The position numbers and the translations under genes were made by a program. Source: Dryomyza anilis (taxonomy: Eukaryota > Arthropoda > Insecta > Diptera > Dryomyzidae). From it: a DNA stretch of 64,000 bases. Positions 11,576-22,063 of the stretch are shown here, piece after piece (the stretch's first letter is position 1; each line of letters starts with the position of its first letter). The DNA lies in the NCBI GenBank assembly GCA_951804985.1, contig OX638130.1, positions 108,760,040 to 108,824,039 on the forward strand, in the 5' to 3' direction. The notes under the pieces were generated by a model, which did no database searches, was not told the origin of the DNA, and saw nothing but the letters and a program-made list of their open reading frames with translations.

Positions 11576-12818
11576 TAATTCTTATTGTGAACAATGTTGT
11601 TTTGTTAATATTCAATGCTGAATTTTATTTTATTCATTACTTCTTATTACTACAGTCATAAATATACTTTTTCTTTATATTATTCTGTTTATTTATAACA
11701 TTTGATATGTGTAAAATATTTTACAAATATCTAAAATCGAAAAGTATTACTTGCGTTCATTAGATTTTGTCATGTTTTAAATTCAAATTACAGCAATTCA
11801 TAACAACTGCCAGCTGTGTTCTGGTCGTCACTTGAAATGCATTTTTTTTTTTTTTAATATAGCTGCCGTCTATATATCTGATCGCTGCTACCAACGCCTT
11901 AAACGTTTATCAAACTAAAGAGTCGCATTGCAAGCTGAAAATTCATTTTTTTTTTTTTATTAAATTTTTTTTTAGATGTATCATAAAAAATAACATAGAA
12001 TATTTACTCAAGAGCAAAGCGCACAAGTCACGTGCGATTACAATGCCACCCAACCACCGCCGATACACAAGCGGCGGCGTCGAATCACATGAAAAAAAAA
12101 AATTCTAAAAATAAAAAAAAACATCGGTTAAATAATGGTTCTGGTGTCAGTGGTGGCTGGTAATGGTGGCCGATAAAAAGGCTCTGATGCGCAGCGTAAC
12201 AGATTTTAAAGGGTATTAGTTGGGACTTACATACATTTCGCAATGTTTATATGACTCGCTATGTTTTCTTAGTTCTTCTTATTTCTTGTTGTGATACTTT
12301 TTTTGTTTTCTATTTTTCTTTCTTTGTCTTATTCTCCCTATTCTACACTGGTTATTATTGCTATACTTGGTCTGTATTTGATACTTTTTTCGAATTTAAC
12401 ACACGCTGCTTTTTCGTATGACTAACGAGTTCGGTTATAAAATAAATACTGGAAGGCACCACAAAATGGACATCAGTGGCAGCAGTGTCCATTGACTCAG
12501 TCGAAAATCAGTGAAATCATAAATATTAAAAATCTGTATTAAAGTTATACAGCATAGAAATATTATGCAGATTTAAAAGTCATATTAAATTGGAAAATAA
12601 TATTTTGTTGCTCATGTTTTATGAAATGTATTGTTATTATTTATATTTATGCCTCTAATTATAACGCACTTATACATTTTTTATACCGACCAAATTTGTT
12701 CAAAAAAAAAAAAAAATGGATTTCAAATAAATACATTTGTATTTGATTTATGTCCAAAAGCTTGTATGCTATACATACTAGAGAAAGTTTGTTTTAAAAA
12801 TGTATTTTTGCATGATTA
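11576..12818. other. Unique-looking AT-rich stretch, no supported gene
   Basis: Several A and T homopolymers are present (for example 11840-11855 and 11947-11960). A TATAAA-like box near 12436 is followed by a more balanced 90-bp segment, which could be a promoter, but no downstream open frame supports that. Confidence 0.4.
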
Positions 12819-13037
12819 CACTTAGAAAAAATATACTATAAAATTAATAGTTTTTACTATTGAAATTAGTCAATATGATAAACTATTATTTCAATCGGTA
12901 AATCCCATTAAATACTACAAATACAATAAAATAAATTTTGAGTTTGTATAAAAATATTTATTTTTTGTATACTATTAAATCAATAACTGTTCTATTGACA
13001 AATTTTAATGGGATTTTATGAGCTTTTTTTCTGAGTG
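12819..13037. mobile_element. TIR MITE copy T3 (219 bp, intact)
   Basis: The ends CACTTAGAAAAAA and TTTTTTCTGAGTG are flanked by TA on both sides (12817-12818 and 13038-13039). The interior has the family words AATTAATAG, 'AGTCAATATGATAAACTATT' and TACTATTAAATCAATA. It is the cleanest short copy in the window and serves as the reference for the family. Confidence 0.85.
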
Positions 13038-14180
13038 TATGAAAACGGAAGCATAACTAAATATGAAACTTTTTAACATTCACTCTGATCACACAAATGC
13101 ATCACAAGCATTTAGGTATTGTTTTTCCCATCAACCAAATTGTAGAAGTTTGTGGAAACATCTAGAAACTATGTATGCGCAACTCTTGAGTGTGAGAGAG
13201 ATGGAGGTATGTTATGCGCAATACGTATACTCGTGAAGTGTAGAAGTTTGTGGAAAATGCGTCGCATCGCAGTGTAGTGATTTGATATATAGTAGTATAA
13301 TAATATTTAATAATCACATCATTGTTATATAATTCATACACACTGTGTAATATATTGCAATAAGAAACTCAGAATTCTTAAGGTTTTAATTAGGGACTCA
13401 AATCACAAACTTACAAAAGAATTATATGTTGGAATTATATATTGGAATCAGAAAATATTAGGATTTACCACTTTTTATATCATAAATTCCAGTTGCAAAA
13501 ATTTATAATACATAAAATTTGCAATTTATAAATTCATCCAGAATTTGGGCATAGTTTTGAATTTTTATGGAATCCTAGATTTACTCTGCGTGTGCAAATC
13601 TAGTGAATTCTTGTAACTGCCAACAAATTACTATTGATTCGTTTTTATTTTTATACACCCTGTCTCAAATAATTTTCGACCCTCATTTTTTATTGCCCGC
13701 AGTGAAATATTTAAGCTGCACAGCATTTGGTCGGTTAATTTGCCACCAACTAAATACAGCAATTTTTTATTTTGTCCACTCACAATTTAGGCCAATTTGT
13801 CTTTGTAGTTGTTAAGTGGTATTAGTGCTGACTTTTCAATTTTATCGCATATATTACTACGTAGTACAATGCGAATCCTTTTATATCCTGCTGTCTTTTG
13901 GACTTATGCTTCCTTTTTTTTTCAATTTCACTTTCTTTCATTCTTACTTTTCGCCATATATTGCACAATAAATTGTGGCCTATTAAATGTGCGGGCATTT
14001 TTTCAGATCTGTTGTGGCCTAAGCATTTGTTATACTTTGTATCCTTTAAGCGGGCAAAGTAAATTATTAAATGGTGCAGAAATTGCTATGATTTGGCGCA
14101 CTATTTAGTGTATTTATTGAGAGACACTTTGAATAAGTGCTCTACTTATTTTTGTAAATGAAAATCTACTAATTGATATT
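13038..14180. other. Unique-looking non-coding stretch
   Basis: No gene is recognised. From 13560 to 14110 the composition is more balanced and two plus-strand frames of 70-99 codons are open, but they show no domain, signal or codon pattern that supports translation. The stretch ends directly at the octamer array. Confidence 0.45.
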
Positions 14181-15125
14181 AAATAAAATAATAAAATAAT
14201 AAAATAATAAAATAATAAAATAATAAAATAATAAAATAATAAAATAATAAAATAATAAAATAATAAAATAATAAAATAATAAAATAATAAAATAATAAAA
14301 TAATAAAATAATAAAATAATAAAATAATAAAATAATAAAATAATAAAATAATAAAATAATAAAATAATAAAATAATAAAATAATAAAATAATAAATAAAA
14401 TAATAAAATAATAAAATAATAAAATAATAAAATAATAAAATAATAAAATAATAAAATAATAAAATAATAAAATAATAAAATAATAAAATAATAAAATAAT
14501 AAAATAATAAAATAATAAAATAATAAAATAATAAAATAATAAAATAATAAAATAATAAAATAATAAAATAATAAAATAATAAAATAATAAAATAATAAAA
14601 TAATAAAATAATAAAATAATAAAATAATAAAATAATAAAATAATAAAATAATAAAATAATAAAATAATAAAATAATAAAATAATAAAATAATAAAATAAT
14701 AAAATAATAAAATAATAAAATAATAAAATAATAAAATAATAAAATAATAAAATAATAAAATAATAAAATAATAAAATAATAAAATAAAAAAATAATAAAA
14801 TAATAAATAAAATAATAAAATAATAAAATAATAAAATAATAAAATAATAAAATAATAAAATAATAAAATAATAAAATAATAAAATAATAAAATAATAAAA
14901 TAATAAAATAATAAAATAATAAAATAATAAAATAATAAAATAATAAAATAATAAAATAATAAAATAATAAAATAATAAAATAATAAAATAATAAAATAAT
15001 AAAATAATAAAATAATAAAATAATAAAATAATAAAATAATAAAATAATAAAATAATAAAATAATAAAATAATAAAATAATAAAATAATAAAATAATAAAA
15101 TAATAAAATAATAAAATAATAAAAT

Positions 15126-15128
<3 letters not shown>
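14181..15128 (-). repeat. Octanucleotide array (AAAATAAT)n, left block, 3' flank of the LINE
   Basis: About 948 bp of 8-bp period in the orientation opposite to the 3.1-kb array. It has a few irregular units (near 14391-14400 and 14785-14812), where 'ATAAATAAAATAAT' replaces a full unit. It abuts the T-run (poly(A) tail on the minus strand) of the LINE at 15128/15129. Minus-strand open frames are FIILLFYY artefacts. Confidence 0.97.
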
Positions 15129-15156
<28 letters not shown>

Positions 15157-15387
15157 GGGGAAAGGAGGGCAAAAATGCATTTTTGCATCCGACGTTGGGT
15201 CGTCACCCAGCGTGGTATGTCGGGCTCACCGTTCTGGCATACCGACTAAAAACCCCCCTTATGTCTCTTGGGAAATGCTTCCACCCCGGCACCGCTATCG
15301 CATTACTTCGAGGTGGATCCCATTTTGGCTTTTCAGCCATCTACTTCATGGCCTGCGTCCTGGCCCCCCGCTTTTAATTACATTTCT
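15129..15387 (-). other. LINE 3' UTR and poly(A) tail
   Basis: About 230 bp follow the ORF2 stop, ending in CCCC and then an uninterrupted A tail on the minus strand (T-run at 15129-15156) that joins the octamer array without other sequence. It contains a small palindrome AAAATGCATTTT at 15173-15184. Confidence 0.85.
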
Positions 15388-17304
15388 TTAATATAATGCT
15401 GCATCTAAATCGAATTTCTTTGTTCTTAGAACATATTCGCTATATTTTTCCACGGCGTTCCAGCTTTCTTCGTCTGTCGTCATCTTGTCTATCAGATTTT
15501 CGACTGTTACTGGGCCCAGAGCCTTCTCCAACTCTTCACGATTTTCCGACCAGCGAATACATTTGAAAAAAGTGTGTTCTGCATCATCTACAGTGTCTGT
15601 TTCTTCATACAGACAGTATGGTGAGTTGCATTTCTCCATTTTGTAGAGGTACTTCCTGAAGTAGCCATGTCCAGATAGTATCTGGGTTAGGTAGTAGTTT
15701 ACTTCCCCGCTCCGTCTCTTCATCCATTTCTCTACGTTTGGTATGAGTTTTTGCGTCCACCTTCCATGTTTGTCGCTGTGCCAGCGCGTTTGCCAGTGTG
15801 CAAATGTCTGCTGCCTTTCTTCTTCTATCAATGATGATCCGCGGCGATCGTTCTGCTTCAATGTCCATATTTTCATACGCTCCTGTGCCTGGAGGTCTAT
15901 TGGGATCATTCCTGCTATCACTAGTACTGCAGACGCCGATACAGTACGGTACGCTGAGGTTACCCGTAGAGCTGCGGTTCGTTGCACTGCCAAGAGGGTT
16001 TTAGCCCTTTGCTTCGTGTTAAGTGTTCCGGCCCAAATGACGCATCCATAGAGGAGAATGCTGTTACTAGCTTCCATAAGCAGCTTGCGCTTGCTTGAAA
16101 GCGGTCCTCCAATGTTTGCCATTAATCGGCTGAGTTGTGCTGTTGTCTTCGCAGCTTTATTTGATGCATAGTGGATCTGGCTCGTGTACGTAAGTTTCGG
16201 GTCCAGTCTTATGCCCAGGTAGTTCACCGACTTTTTTGTGGGTATTACCACATCGCCAATTCGTATGTTTATCTCGACGGGGATCTGTCGTCTGGTCAGT
16301 AGTAGGAGCTCTGTTTTATGTGTGGCCAGCTTTAGTCCATGTGTGTCTAGCCATGCTTTGGTCCTTATCATAACTTGTCTAAGTCTGCGTTGTGCTTCGT
16401 CCGTTTTTCTCGCTTTGATGACCGCAGCGATGTCATCCGCATAGCCCACAAGGAAAGTATCCTCCGGCATTTCGATTTTTAAAATTTCATCGTAGCTAAT
16501 GTTCCATAGATCTGGTCCTAGGATCGATCCCTGTGCTGCCCCCGACGTGACTTGCATCTTCATCGGGCCTCCGCTCGTATTATATAAAAGTTCTCTGTCT
16601 TTTAGGTAACTCCTAATCATCCTCATGAGGTATTGCGGTACCGCGAAATTATTTTCCAGAGCTTGCAATATATCTGTCCATCTAAGGCTGTTGAAAGCGT
16701 TCTTGACATCGAGGGTAGCACGTAGAACCACTGGTCTGGTAAATTGCGTCTCCTGTTGTGCAGCTTCGACTACATCGACTACGTCTTTCAGTGCTCCAAT
16801 AGTGGACTTCCCTGGACGGAATCCATGCTGCCTCTTTGATAATCCTCCCCCAGTACGAATAGCTTCTTCGAGACGAGGCTTTATTAATCGCTCTAATAGT
16901 TTCCCTGCCGTGTCTAGCATACAGAGTGGTCTGTATGAAGATGGAGCTCCTGGGTCTCCCTTGCCCTTGCTGATGAGAACAAGTTGTTGTTTTTTCCATG
17001 CCTCCGGAAACACACCTTCTCTTAAACAACAATTGTACATATTGAGTAGTAACTCAGGTCGTTGGTTCACTATCTCCTTTATTGCCTCGGCAGGTATTCC
17101 GTCGGGACCGGGTGCCTTTTTGTTTTGGAGGCTACGGGCGGCTGCTCTGAGTTCGTCTGGTGTGAACAGTGTGAAGTTTGTGGTTTCTTCTGTATCTGCA
17201 TTGTCTTCCCTTATCTCGTGTGTCGGGAACAGTGACTTAACGATGTTTTCCATGGTTTTTTCGTCCATTTCGTGTATCGGATTCTTAATTCCGAGTTTCT
17301 TCAT
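15388..17304 (-). CDS. LINE ORF2, reverse transcriptase and C-terminal zinc-finger segment
   Basis: A 638-codon open frame carries the reverse transcriptase of the R1-clade element. Motifs in order: KAPGPDGIP (about residues 63-71), SYRPLCMLDTAGKLLERLI (123-141), HGFRPGKST (160-168), LDVKNAFNSLRW (198-209), GAAQGSILGP (255-264), and the catalytic GYADD (287-291). The C-terminus has a CCHC-type motif, C-x4-C-x12-H-x4-C (559-582), followed by the RW-rich tail usual in R1 relatives. The enzyme would copy the element RNA at the nicked target. The first Met is not the natural start: this is the second part of ORF2, in the same frame as the endonuclease part but behind a stop codon at 17323-17325. 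The RT core itself shows no internal stop or missing catalytic residue. Confidence 0.93.
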   Translation of the reverse strand: MKKLGIKNPIHEMDEKTMENIVKSLFPTHEIREDNADTEETTNFTLFTPDELRAAARSLQNKKAPGPDGIPAEAIKEIVNQRPELLLNMYNCCLREGVFPEAWKKQQLVLISKGKGDPGAPSSYRPLCMLDTAGKLLERLIKPRLEEAIRTGGGLSKRQHGFRPGKSTIGALKDVVDVVEAAQQETQFTRPVVLRATLDVKNAFNSLRWTDILQALENNFAVPQYLMRMIRSYLKDRELLYNTSGGPMKMQVTSGAAQGSILGPDLWNISYDEILKIEMPEDTFLVGYADDIAAVIKARKTDEAQRRLRQVMIRTKAWLDTHGLKLATHKTELLLLTRRQIPVEINIRIGDVVIPTKKSVNYLGIRLDPKLTYTSQIHYASNKAAKTTAQLSRLMANIGGPLSSKRKLLMEASNSILLYGCVIWAGTLNTKQRAKTLLAVQRTAALRVTSAYRTVSASAVLVIAGMIPIDLQAQERMKIWTLKQNDRRGSSLIEEERQQTFAHWQTRWHSDKHGRWTQKLIPNVEKWMKRRSGEVNYYLTQILSGHGYFRKYLYKMEKCNSPYCLYEETDTVDDAEHTFFKCIRWSENREELEKALGPVTVENLIDKMTTDEESWNAVEKYSEYVLRTKKFDLDAALY

Positions 17305-17322
17305 AACTATTTTATAACCTGT

Positions 17323-18165
17323 TTAAATCTTCGCGTAGTTCCTCCCACTGTTCTCTTTTGCTTTCGAATATGGCACCGCGGAGTCTTTTCTTTGCATGCT
17401 TATATTAAATACGCTCTGTTTCAGCCATGCCCCTGCGCATTGCTCTATTCGTCTGTCTATCTCTGCTACGAGTGCAGATGTGTTCAGTTTGTTCACGTTC
17501 CATTTGCGCGTACTCGTGTTGGTCTTAATTGCGGGTGCCATGCCGTCTGCTTGTAGGTTGTATGAAATATACTGATGGTCGCTGGCCGTATAAATTTCGA
17601 GCACTTTCCAGTTTTTGATTTTATTGGCAATTCTCTCGGACACCAGGGTTATGTCCGGTATAGTGCCCTCGCACCCAGGTCGCCTGAAGGTTGACACGTT
17701 TCCCACGTTTGAGACTATTAGCCCGGTTCTGGCAGCCATTTGTACTATTTTTCTGCCTCTTGAGTTTATAGTTTGCATGCCCCATTCTGCTGCTCGAGAG
17801 TTAAAATCGCCTGCTACTAGCAGGTGTCCGCCGATGTCTCTTATCGTATCTTCGATCCCTTCCAGCTTTCTCTGAAATTCGTCGATGCGATCGCTAGGAG
17901 TAAGGTAGCAGCTGACCAGCGTAGCGTTGTTTATCCGTACACAGACGAAGCCATTTCCTTTCCCACTACTATTGGGTTGTATTCGGCTAGTGTTCGGTAT
18001 CCATATTGCGGCAGTTTCCGTGTCGTCATGGAACCAGAGCCCACATGTTTTCCTTGTGTATTGCTCGCTAATGATTGCAATATCCACTTCCTGTTCTATT
18101 ACTATTTGAGGCAAGAGAGCATCTGCCACCTTTCCTCTATGCATATTTAGCCGCAGTATTTTCAC
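17323..18165 (-). CDS. LINE ORF2, APE-type endonuclease segment, prematurely stopped
   Basis: A 280-codon frame begins with ATG overlapping the ORF1 stop as ATGA. It is an apurinic-endonuclease-like domain that would nick the chromosomal target: N7 in LNMHRG, E34 in IISEQY, GDFNSRAAEWG (119-129, with D120 and N122), IPDITLV (169-175) and SDHQYISY (195-202). All expected catalytic positions are present. R1 relatives often have SEPY where this has SEQY. The segment ends at a TAA (17323-17325). Just upstream of it another frame reads as a better match to the R1 linker (WEELREDLNR), so the linker has suffered at least two frame changes and probably a deletion of several dozen residues before the reverse transcriptase part. 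This makes ORF2 of this copy a pseudogene. Confidence 0.9.
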   Translation of the reverse strand: MKILRLNMHRGKVADALLPQIVIEQEVDIAIISEQYTRKTCGLWFHDDTETAAIWIPNTSRIQPNSSGKGNGFVCVRINNATLVSCYLTPSDRIDEFQRKLEGIEDTIRDIGGHLLVAGDFNSRAAEWGMQTINSRGRKIVQMAARTGLIVSNVGNVSTFRRPGCEGTIPDITLVSERIANKIKNWKVLEIYTASDHQYISYNLQADGMAPAIKTNTSTRKWNVNKLNTSALVAEIDRRIEQCAGAWLKQSVFNISMQRKDSAVPYSKAKENSGRNYAKI

Positions 18166-19553
18166 CGCGCCTTTTGTTTATTTGCCTTGCAGCTTCTCGA
18201 TCCGGGCAAGTGGTCTACCGAATTTTGTGCGTCTTGCGAGCAGATACAGCATTTTGGTGGATTTTTGCGCTCTTTCAGCTGATGGCCCTTCTCGCCACAT
18301 CGGATGCATAGTCCCATACTCTTCCTGTCTGGTCCGTCGCATTCCCACTGCATATGGCCTGACCCGAAGCACCTGAAGCACCGTTTTCTTTCCTCTCGAT
18401 ACTTGATTCTGCAATTTGTCCAAGCAATTTTTATACGCTCCGTCTTCAGTAGTTCATTCGCGCCAGTCACTGGTAGCGAGACGAATGCTCTTCGTTGCTC
18501 TCGATTGTTCGTGTCAGTCAGGTGGACTGTGATGTCATCCTCACCTATGTTTGTTGCAGCATTAATAGCGGCGACAACTTCTTCTTTTGTAGAGAGGGCA
18601 TCGAGGTCTCTTATCTCTATTGTGGCCCTATGTTTTAAGTCCTTTACAACGGCAGCTTCTTTTAAAATGTCCTTGATAGCATCGCAGAACTCGTCTTTCT
18701 TTCCACCTTTTCCCATCTCGAGCAGAATTGCACCCGTTTTTGTCTTCCGGATGGAACGGATCGCGACATCTGCTTCGTCCGGTTTCACGTTGTTTCTTAT
18801 GTTTCTAAGAACTTCAGCGTAGCTGTGACCCTCCATTGGTCGAATGATGACAGCCTCTGAGCGTTCCTTTGGCATTCTTGGAAGTTTCTTTCTTCCAGCG
18901 TCCTTCTTTGATCTCCTGGGTGTCTTCTCGTTTCTCGAGTCTTCTTCACGCTTTGTTGTCATCGTTTTTCCTATCTCAGTTGATCTTTCCCTCGGTTTCT
19001 TTCCGGGGTTTGTCTCAGCCGGGCTTGATGCGCTGCGTTTCTTCTGAGGTATTGACGGCGTTGTGATATCGCCTCTCTTCTTTGCGTTTTTTGAGATCAC
19101 AGCAGTGGTTTTGCTTGTCTCCTTTTCTTTTTCCGCGTTTTTCCAGTTTCTGCGGTAGTCTCCAATTATATCAAGAAGCTCTTCCAGCTCAGATACTCCA
19201 TTTTGGACATCCATATTGATGTTTCTCTGTCTGTTTATTGCCAGTCTCATTTTCTGGAGAACCTTTTGGCACTTTCCGAGAGTTTCTTCTTCCGAGTATC
19301 TCATCTTGAGTATGAACTCTTGGCGGGGTGAGCTATATCGGGGTGCAGCTTCATGCTCTCCTCTCTCTAATTCTTTTGGCGTCTCTTGTGGTGTTTCAAC
19401 GTTTGTTTCCACGAAATTTCTTCGGATGGTCACAGATGATAGTGGAGTGGTCACCGGTGATCGCAAGATTTTGGAGCTATTCATGAACGCAGCTTCAATC
19501 TGCTTTCTCTCCGTATTTTTGGGGGTTTGGTTTTTTGTTGTGTCATTCATCAT
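18162..19553 (-). CDS. LINE ORF1, gag-like protein with CCHC zinc knuckles
   Basis: A 463-codon open frame whose product would bind element RNA and form the ribonucleoprotein. The N-terminal half is charged and low in structure (many Lys/Arg/Glu/Ser, residues about 120-225, with basic runs such as KKRSASSPAETNPGKKPRER). The middle part (about 240-385) resembles the conserved gag region, with SYAEVLRNIR and a LKTERIKIAWTNCRIK strand before the knuckles. There are three C-terminal knuckles: C392-x2-C-x4-H-x4-C405 is complete, the second (C416, C419, H424) has Arg at 429 where Cys is expected, and the third is C-x2-C-x9-H-x6-C. The frame is otherwise intact. Two adjacent Met codons are available as start; the first is used here. 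Confidence 0.9.
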   Translation of the reverse strand: MMNDTTKNQTPKNTERKQIEAAFMNSSKILRSPVTTPLSSVTIRRNFVETNVETPQETPKELERGEHEAAPRYSSPRQEFILKMRYSEEETLGKCQKVLQKMRLAINRQRNINMDVQNGVSELEELLDIIGDYRRNWKNAEKEKETSKTTAVISKNAKKRGDITTPSIPQKKRSASSPAETNPGKKPRERSTEIGKTMTTKREEDSRNEKTPRRSKKDAGRKKLPRMPKERSEAVIIRPMEGHSYAEVLRNIRNNVKPDEADVAIRSIRKTKTGAILLEMGKGGKKDEFCDAIKDILKEAAVVKDLKHRATIEIRDLDALSTKEEVVAAINAATNIGEDDITVHLTDTNNREQRRAFVSLPVTGANELLKTERIKIAWTNCRIKYREERKRCFRCFGSGHMQWECDGPDRKSMGLCIRCGEKGHQLKERKNPPKCCICSQDAQNSVDHLPGSRSCKANKQKAR

Positions 19554-20217
19554 TTCTGTTGGGTCCCAACTTGAAGTCGTTATCTACGTCCGTCATACAG
19601 TCGCCCACATTTTGACCCCGAGGGTCCCTTTGCAAGCAGTGAGGTCCTCGCGAGGGTTGACACAAGTCCTTATGGGTGCTTGTGTTCAGAGCCAGGTCGG
19701 GCGTTAATCAGGGTATAATCTCATCTAAACCTGCATCACCAACTGAATGGCTACGGACATCGAGCGTTCTCCGAGCCCTTGCTAGGGGTTTAACGGGACG
19801 GAAGGCAGCTGTAACATTGACCTGAAAGCCATTTCTACGAGATTTCACTCCCGTATATTGCGGTAACAGAATGCCACAGCTGTCGGCCCATATCAAACTA
19901 TTCATATACATTGTGCAAATCATTAGTCCGTGTCGAGTTCCAGTAGATCGTCATCATGGGTTCACTCTCGGGTATAGTGGTGCGTTAGTCTTCGCAGCCA
20001 CACTGCCAGCTACTGATTTCTGCTCACTGCGTCGTTCTGAGCACCTATTTGTAGGGCGGTGTCTTCTCGCCCTGTCACAGGAACTTCTTTGAGCGTTAAT
20101 GAGCTTTTCAGTTCATGCCCTCCGCTCCTGCCGCTCTTGGTCGGGGGCTGCATAAGAAAGCAGCTAGATCGCTATCCGCCACCTGCGACCCCGGTGGTAG
20201 CCTGAGCTCGGCCCCAC
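19554..20217 (-). other. LINE 5' UTR
   Basis: About 0.66 kb of relatively GC-rich sequence between the octamer junction and the ORF1 start. No long frame is open on the element strand. By analogy with other R1-clade elements it may hold an internal promoter, but no motif can be pinned down from this single copy. Confidence 0.6.
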
Positions 20218-22063
20218 CAAATAATAAAATAATAAAATAATAAAATAATAAAATAATAAAATAATAAAATAATAAAATAATAAAATAATAAAATAATAAA
20301 ATAATAAAATAATAAAATAATAAAATAATAAAATAATAAAATAATAAAATAATAAAATAATAAAATAATAAAATAATAAAATAATAAAATAATAAAATAA
20401 TAAAATAATAAAATAATAAAATAATAAAATAATAAAATAATAAAATAATAAAATAATAAAATAATAAAATAATAAAATAATAAAATAATAAAATAATAAA
20501 ATAATAAAATAATAAAATAATAAAATAATAAAATAATAAAATAATAAAATAATAAAATAATAAAATAATAAAATAATAAAATAATAAAATAATAAAATAA
20601 TAAAATAATAAAATAATAAAATAATAAAATAATAAAATAATAAAATAATAAAATAATAAAATAATAAAATAATAAAATAATAAAATAATAAAATAATAAA
20701 ATAATAAAATAATAAAATAATAAAATAATAAAATAATAAAATAATAAAATAATAAAATAATAAAATAATAAAATAATAAAATAATAAAATAATAAAATAA
20801 TAAAATAATAAAATAATAAAATAATAAAATAATAAAATAATAAAATAATAAAATAATAAAATAATAAAATAATAAAATAATAAAATAATAAAATAATAAA
20901 ATAATAAAATAATAAAATAATAAAATAATAAAATAATAAAATAATAAAATAATAAAATAATAAAATAATAAAATAATAAAATAATAAAATAATAAAATAA
21001 TAAAATAATAAAATAATAAAATAATAAAATAATAAAATAATAAAATAATAAAATAATAAAATAATAAAATAATAAAATAATAAAATAATAAAATAATAAA
21101 ATAATAAAATAATAAAATAATAAAATAATAAAATAATAAAATAATAAAATAATAAAATAATAAAATAATAAAATAATAAAATAATAAAATAATAAAATAA
21201 TAAAATAATAAAATAATAAAATAATAAAATAATAAAATAATAAAATAATAAAATAATAAAATAATAAAATAATAAAATAATAAAATAATAAAATAATAAA
21301 ATAATAAAATAATAAAATAATAAAATAATAAAATAATAAAATAATAAAATAATAAAATAATAAAATAATAAAATAATAAAATAATAAAATAATAAAATAA
21401 TAAAATAATAAAATAATAAAATAATAAAATAATAAAATAATAAAATAATAAAATAATAAAATAATAAAATAATAAAATAATAAAATAATAAAATAATAAA
21501 ATAATAAAATAATAAAATAATAAAATAATAAAATAATAAAATAATAAAATAATAAAATAATAAAATAATAAAATAATAAAATAATAAAATAATAAAATAA
21601 TAAAATAATAAAATAATAAAATAATAAAATAATAAAATAATAAAATAATAAAATAATAAAATAATAAAATAATAAAATAATAAAATAATAAAATAATAAA
21701 ATAATAAAATAATAAAATAATAAAATAATAAAATAATAAAATAATAAAATAATAAAATAATAAAATAATAAAATAATAAAATAATAAAATAATAAAATAA
21801 TAAAATAATAAAATAATAAAATAATAAAATAATAAAATAATAAAATAATAAAATAATAAAATAATAAAATAATAAAATAATAAAATAATAAAATAATAAA
21901 ATAATAAAATAATAAAATAATAAAATAATAAAATAATAAAATAATAAAATAATAAAATAATAAAATAATAAAATAATAAAATAATAAAATAATAAAATAA
22001 TAAAATAATAAAATAATAAAATAATAAAATAATAAAATAATAAAATAATAAAATAATAAAATA
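20218..22063 (-). repeat. Octanucleotide array (AAAATAAT)n, right block, 5' flank of the LINE
   Basis: About 1.85 kb (roughly 230 units) of apparently perfect 8-bp period with no visible variant, starting directly at the LINE 5' end and ending in AAAATAAAAAATGGAATTTTAG. The left block has irregular units while this one has none, which suggests recent homogenisation or expansion, or an assembly consensus effect. Confidence 0.97.

Larger units (their letters stand above)
15129..20217 (-). mobile_element. R1-clade non-LTR retrotransposon inside an octanucleotide satellite
   Basis: The 5.1-kb element is on the minus strand. Its 5' end is at 20217 (GGTGGGGCCGAGCTCAGG), then a 5' UTR of about 0.66 kb, ORF1 (gag-like), ORF2 (endonuclease plus reverse transcriptase), a short 3' UTR and a ~28-bp poly(A) tail (15129-15156). 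ORF1 and ORF2 overlap by ATGA. It is far more GC-rich than its surroundings. Both flanks are the same octamer in the same phase orientation, so the element sits in what was one array. The element is full length, but ORF2 carries lesions, so this copy is probably inactive. Confidence 0.95.

Noticed and set aside
16625..17317. 230-codon plus-strand frame opposite the reverse transcriptase, and other frames overlapping the LINE
   Set aside because: Antisense or shifted shadows of ORF1 and ORF2, which carry the recognised motifs.
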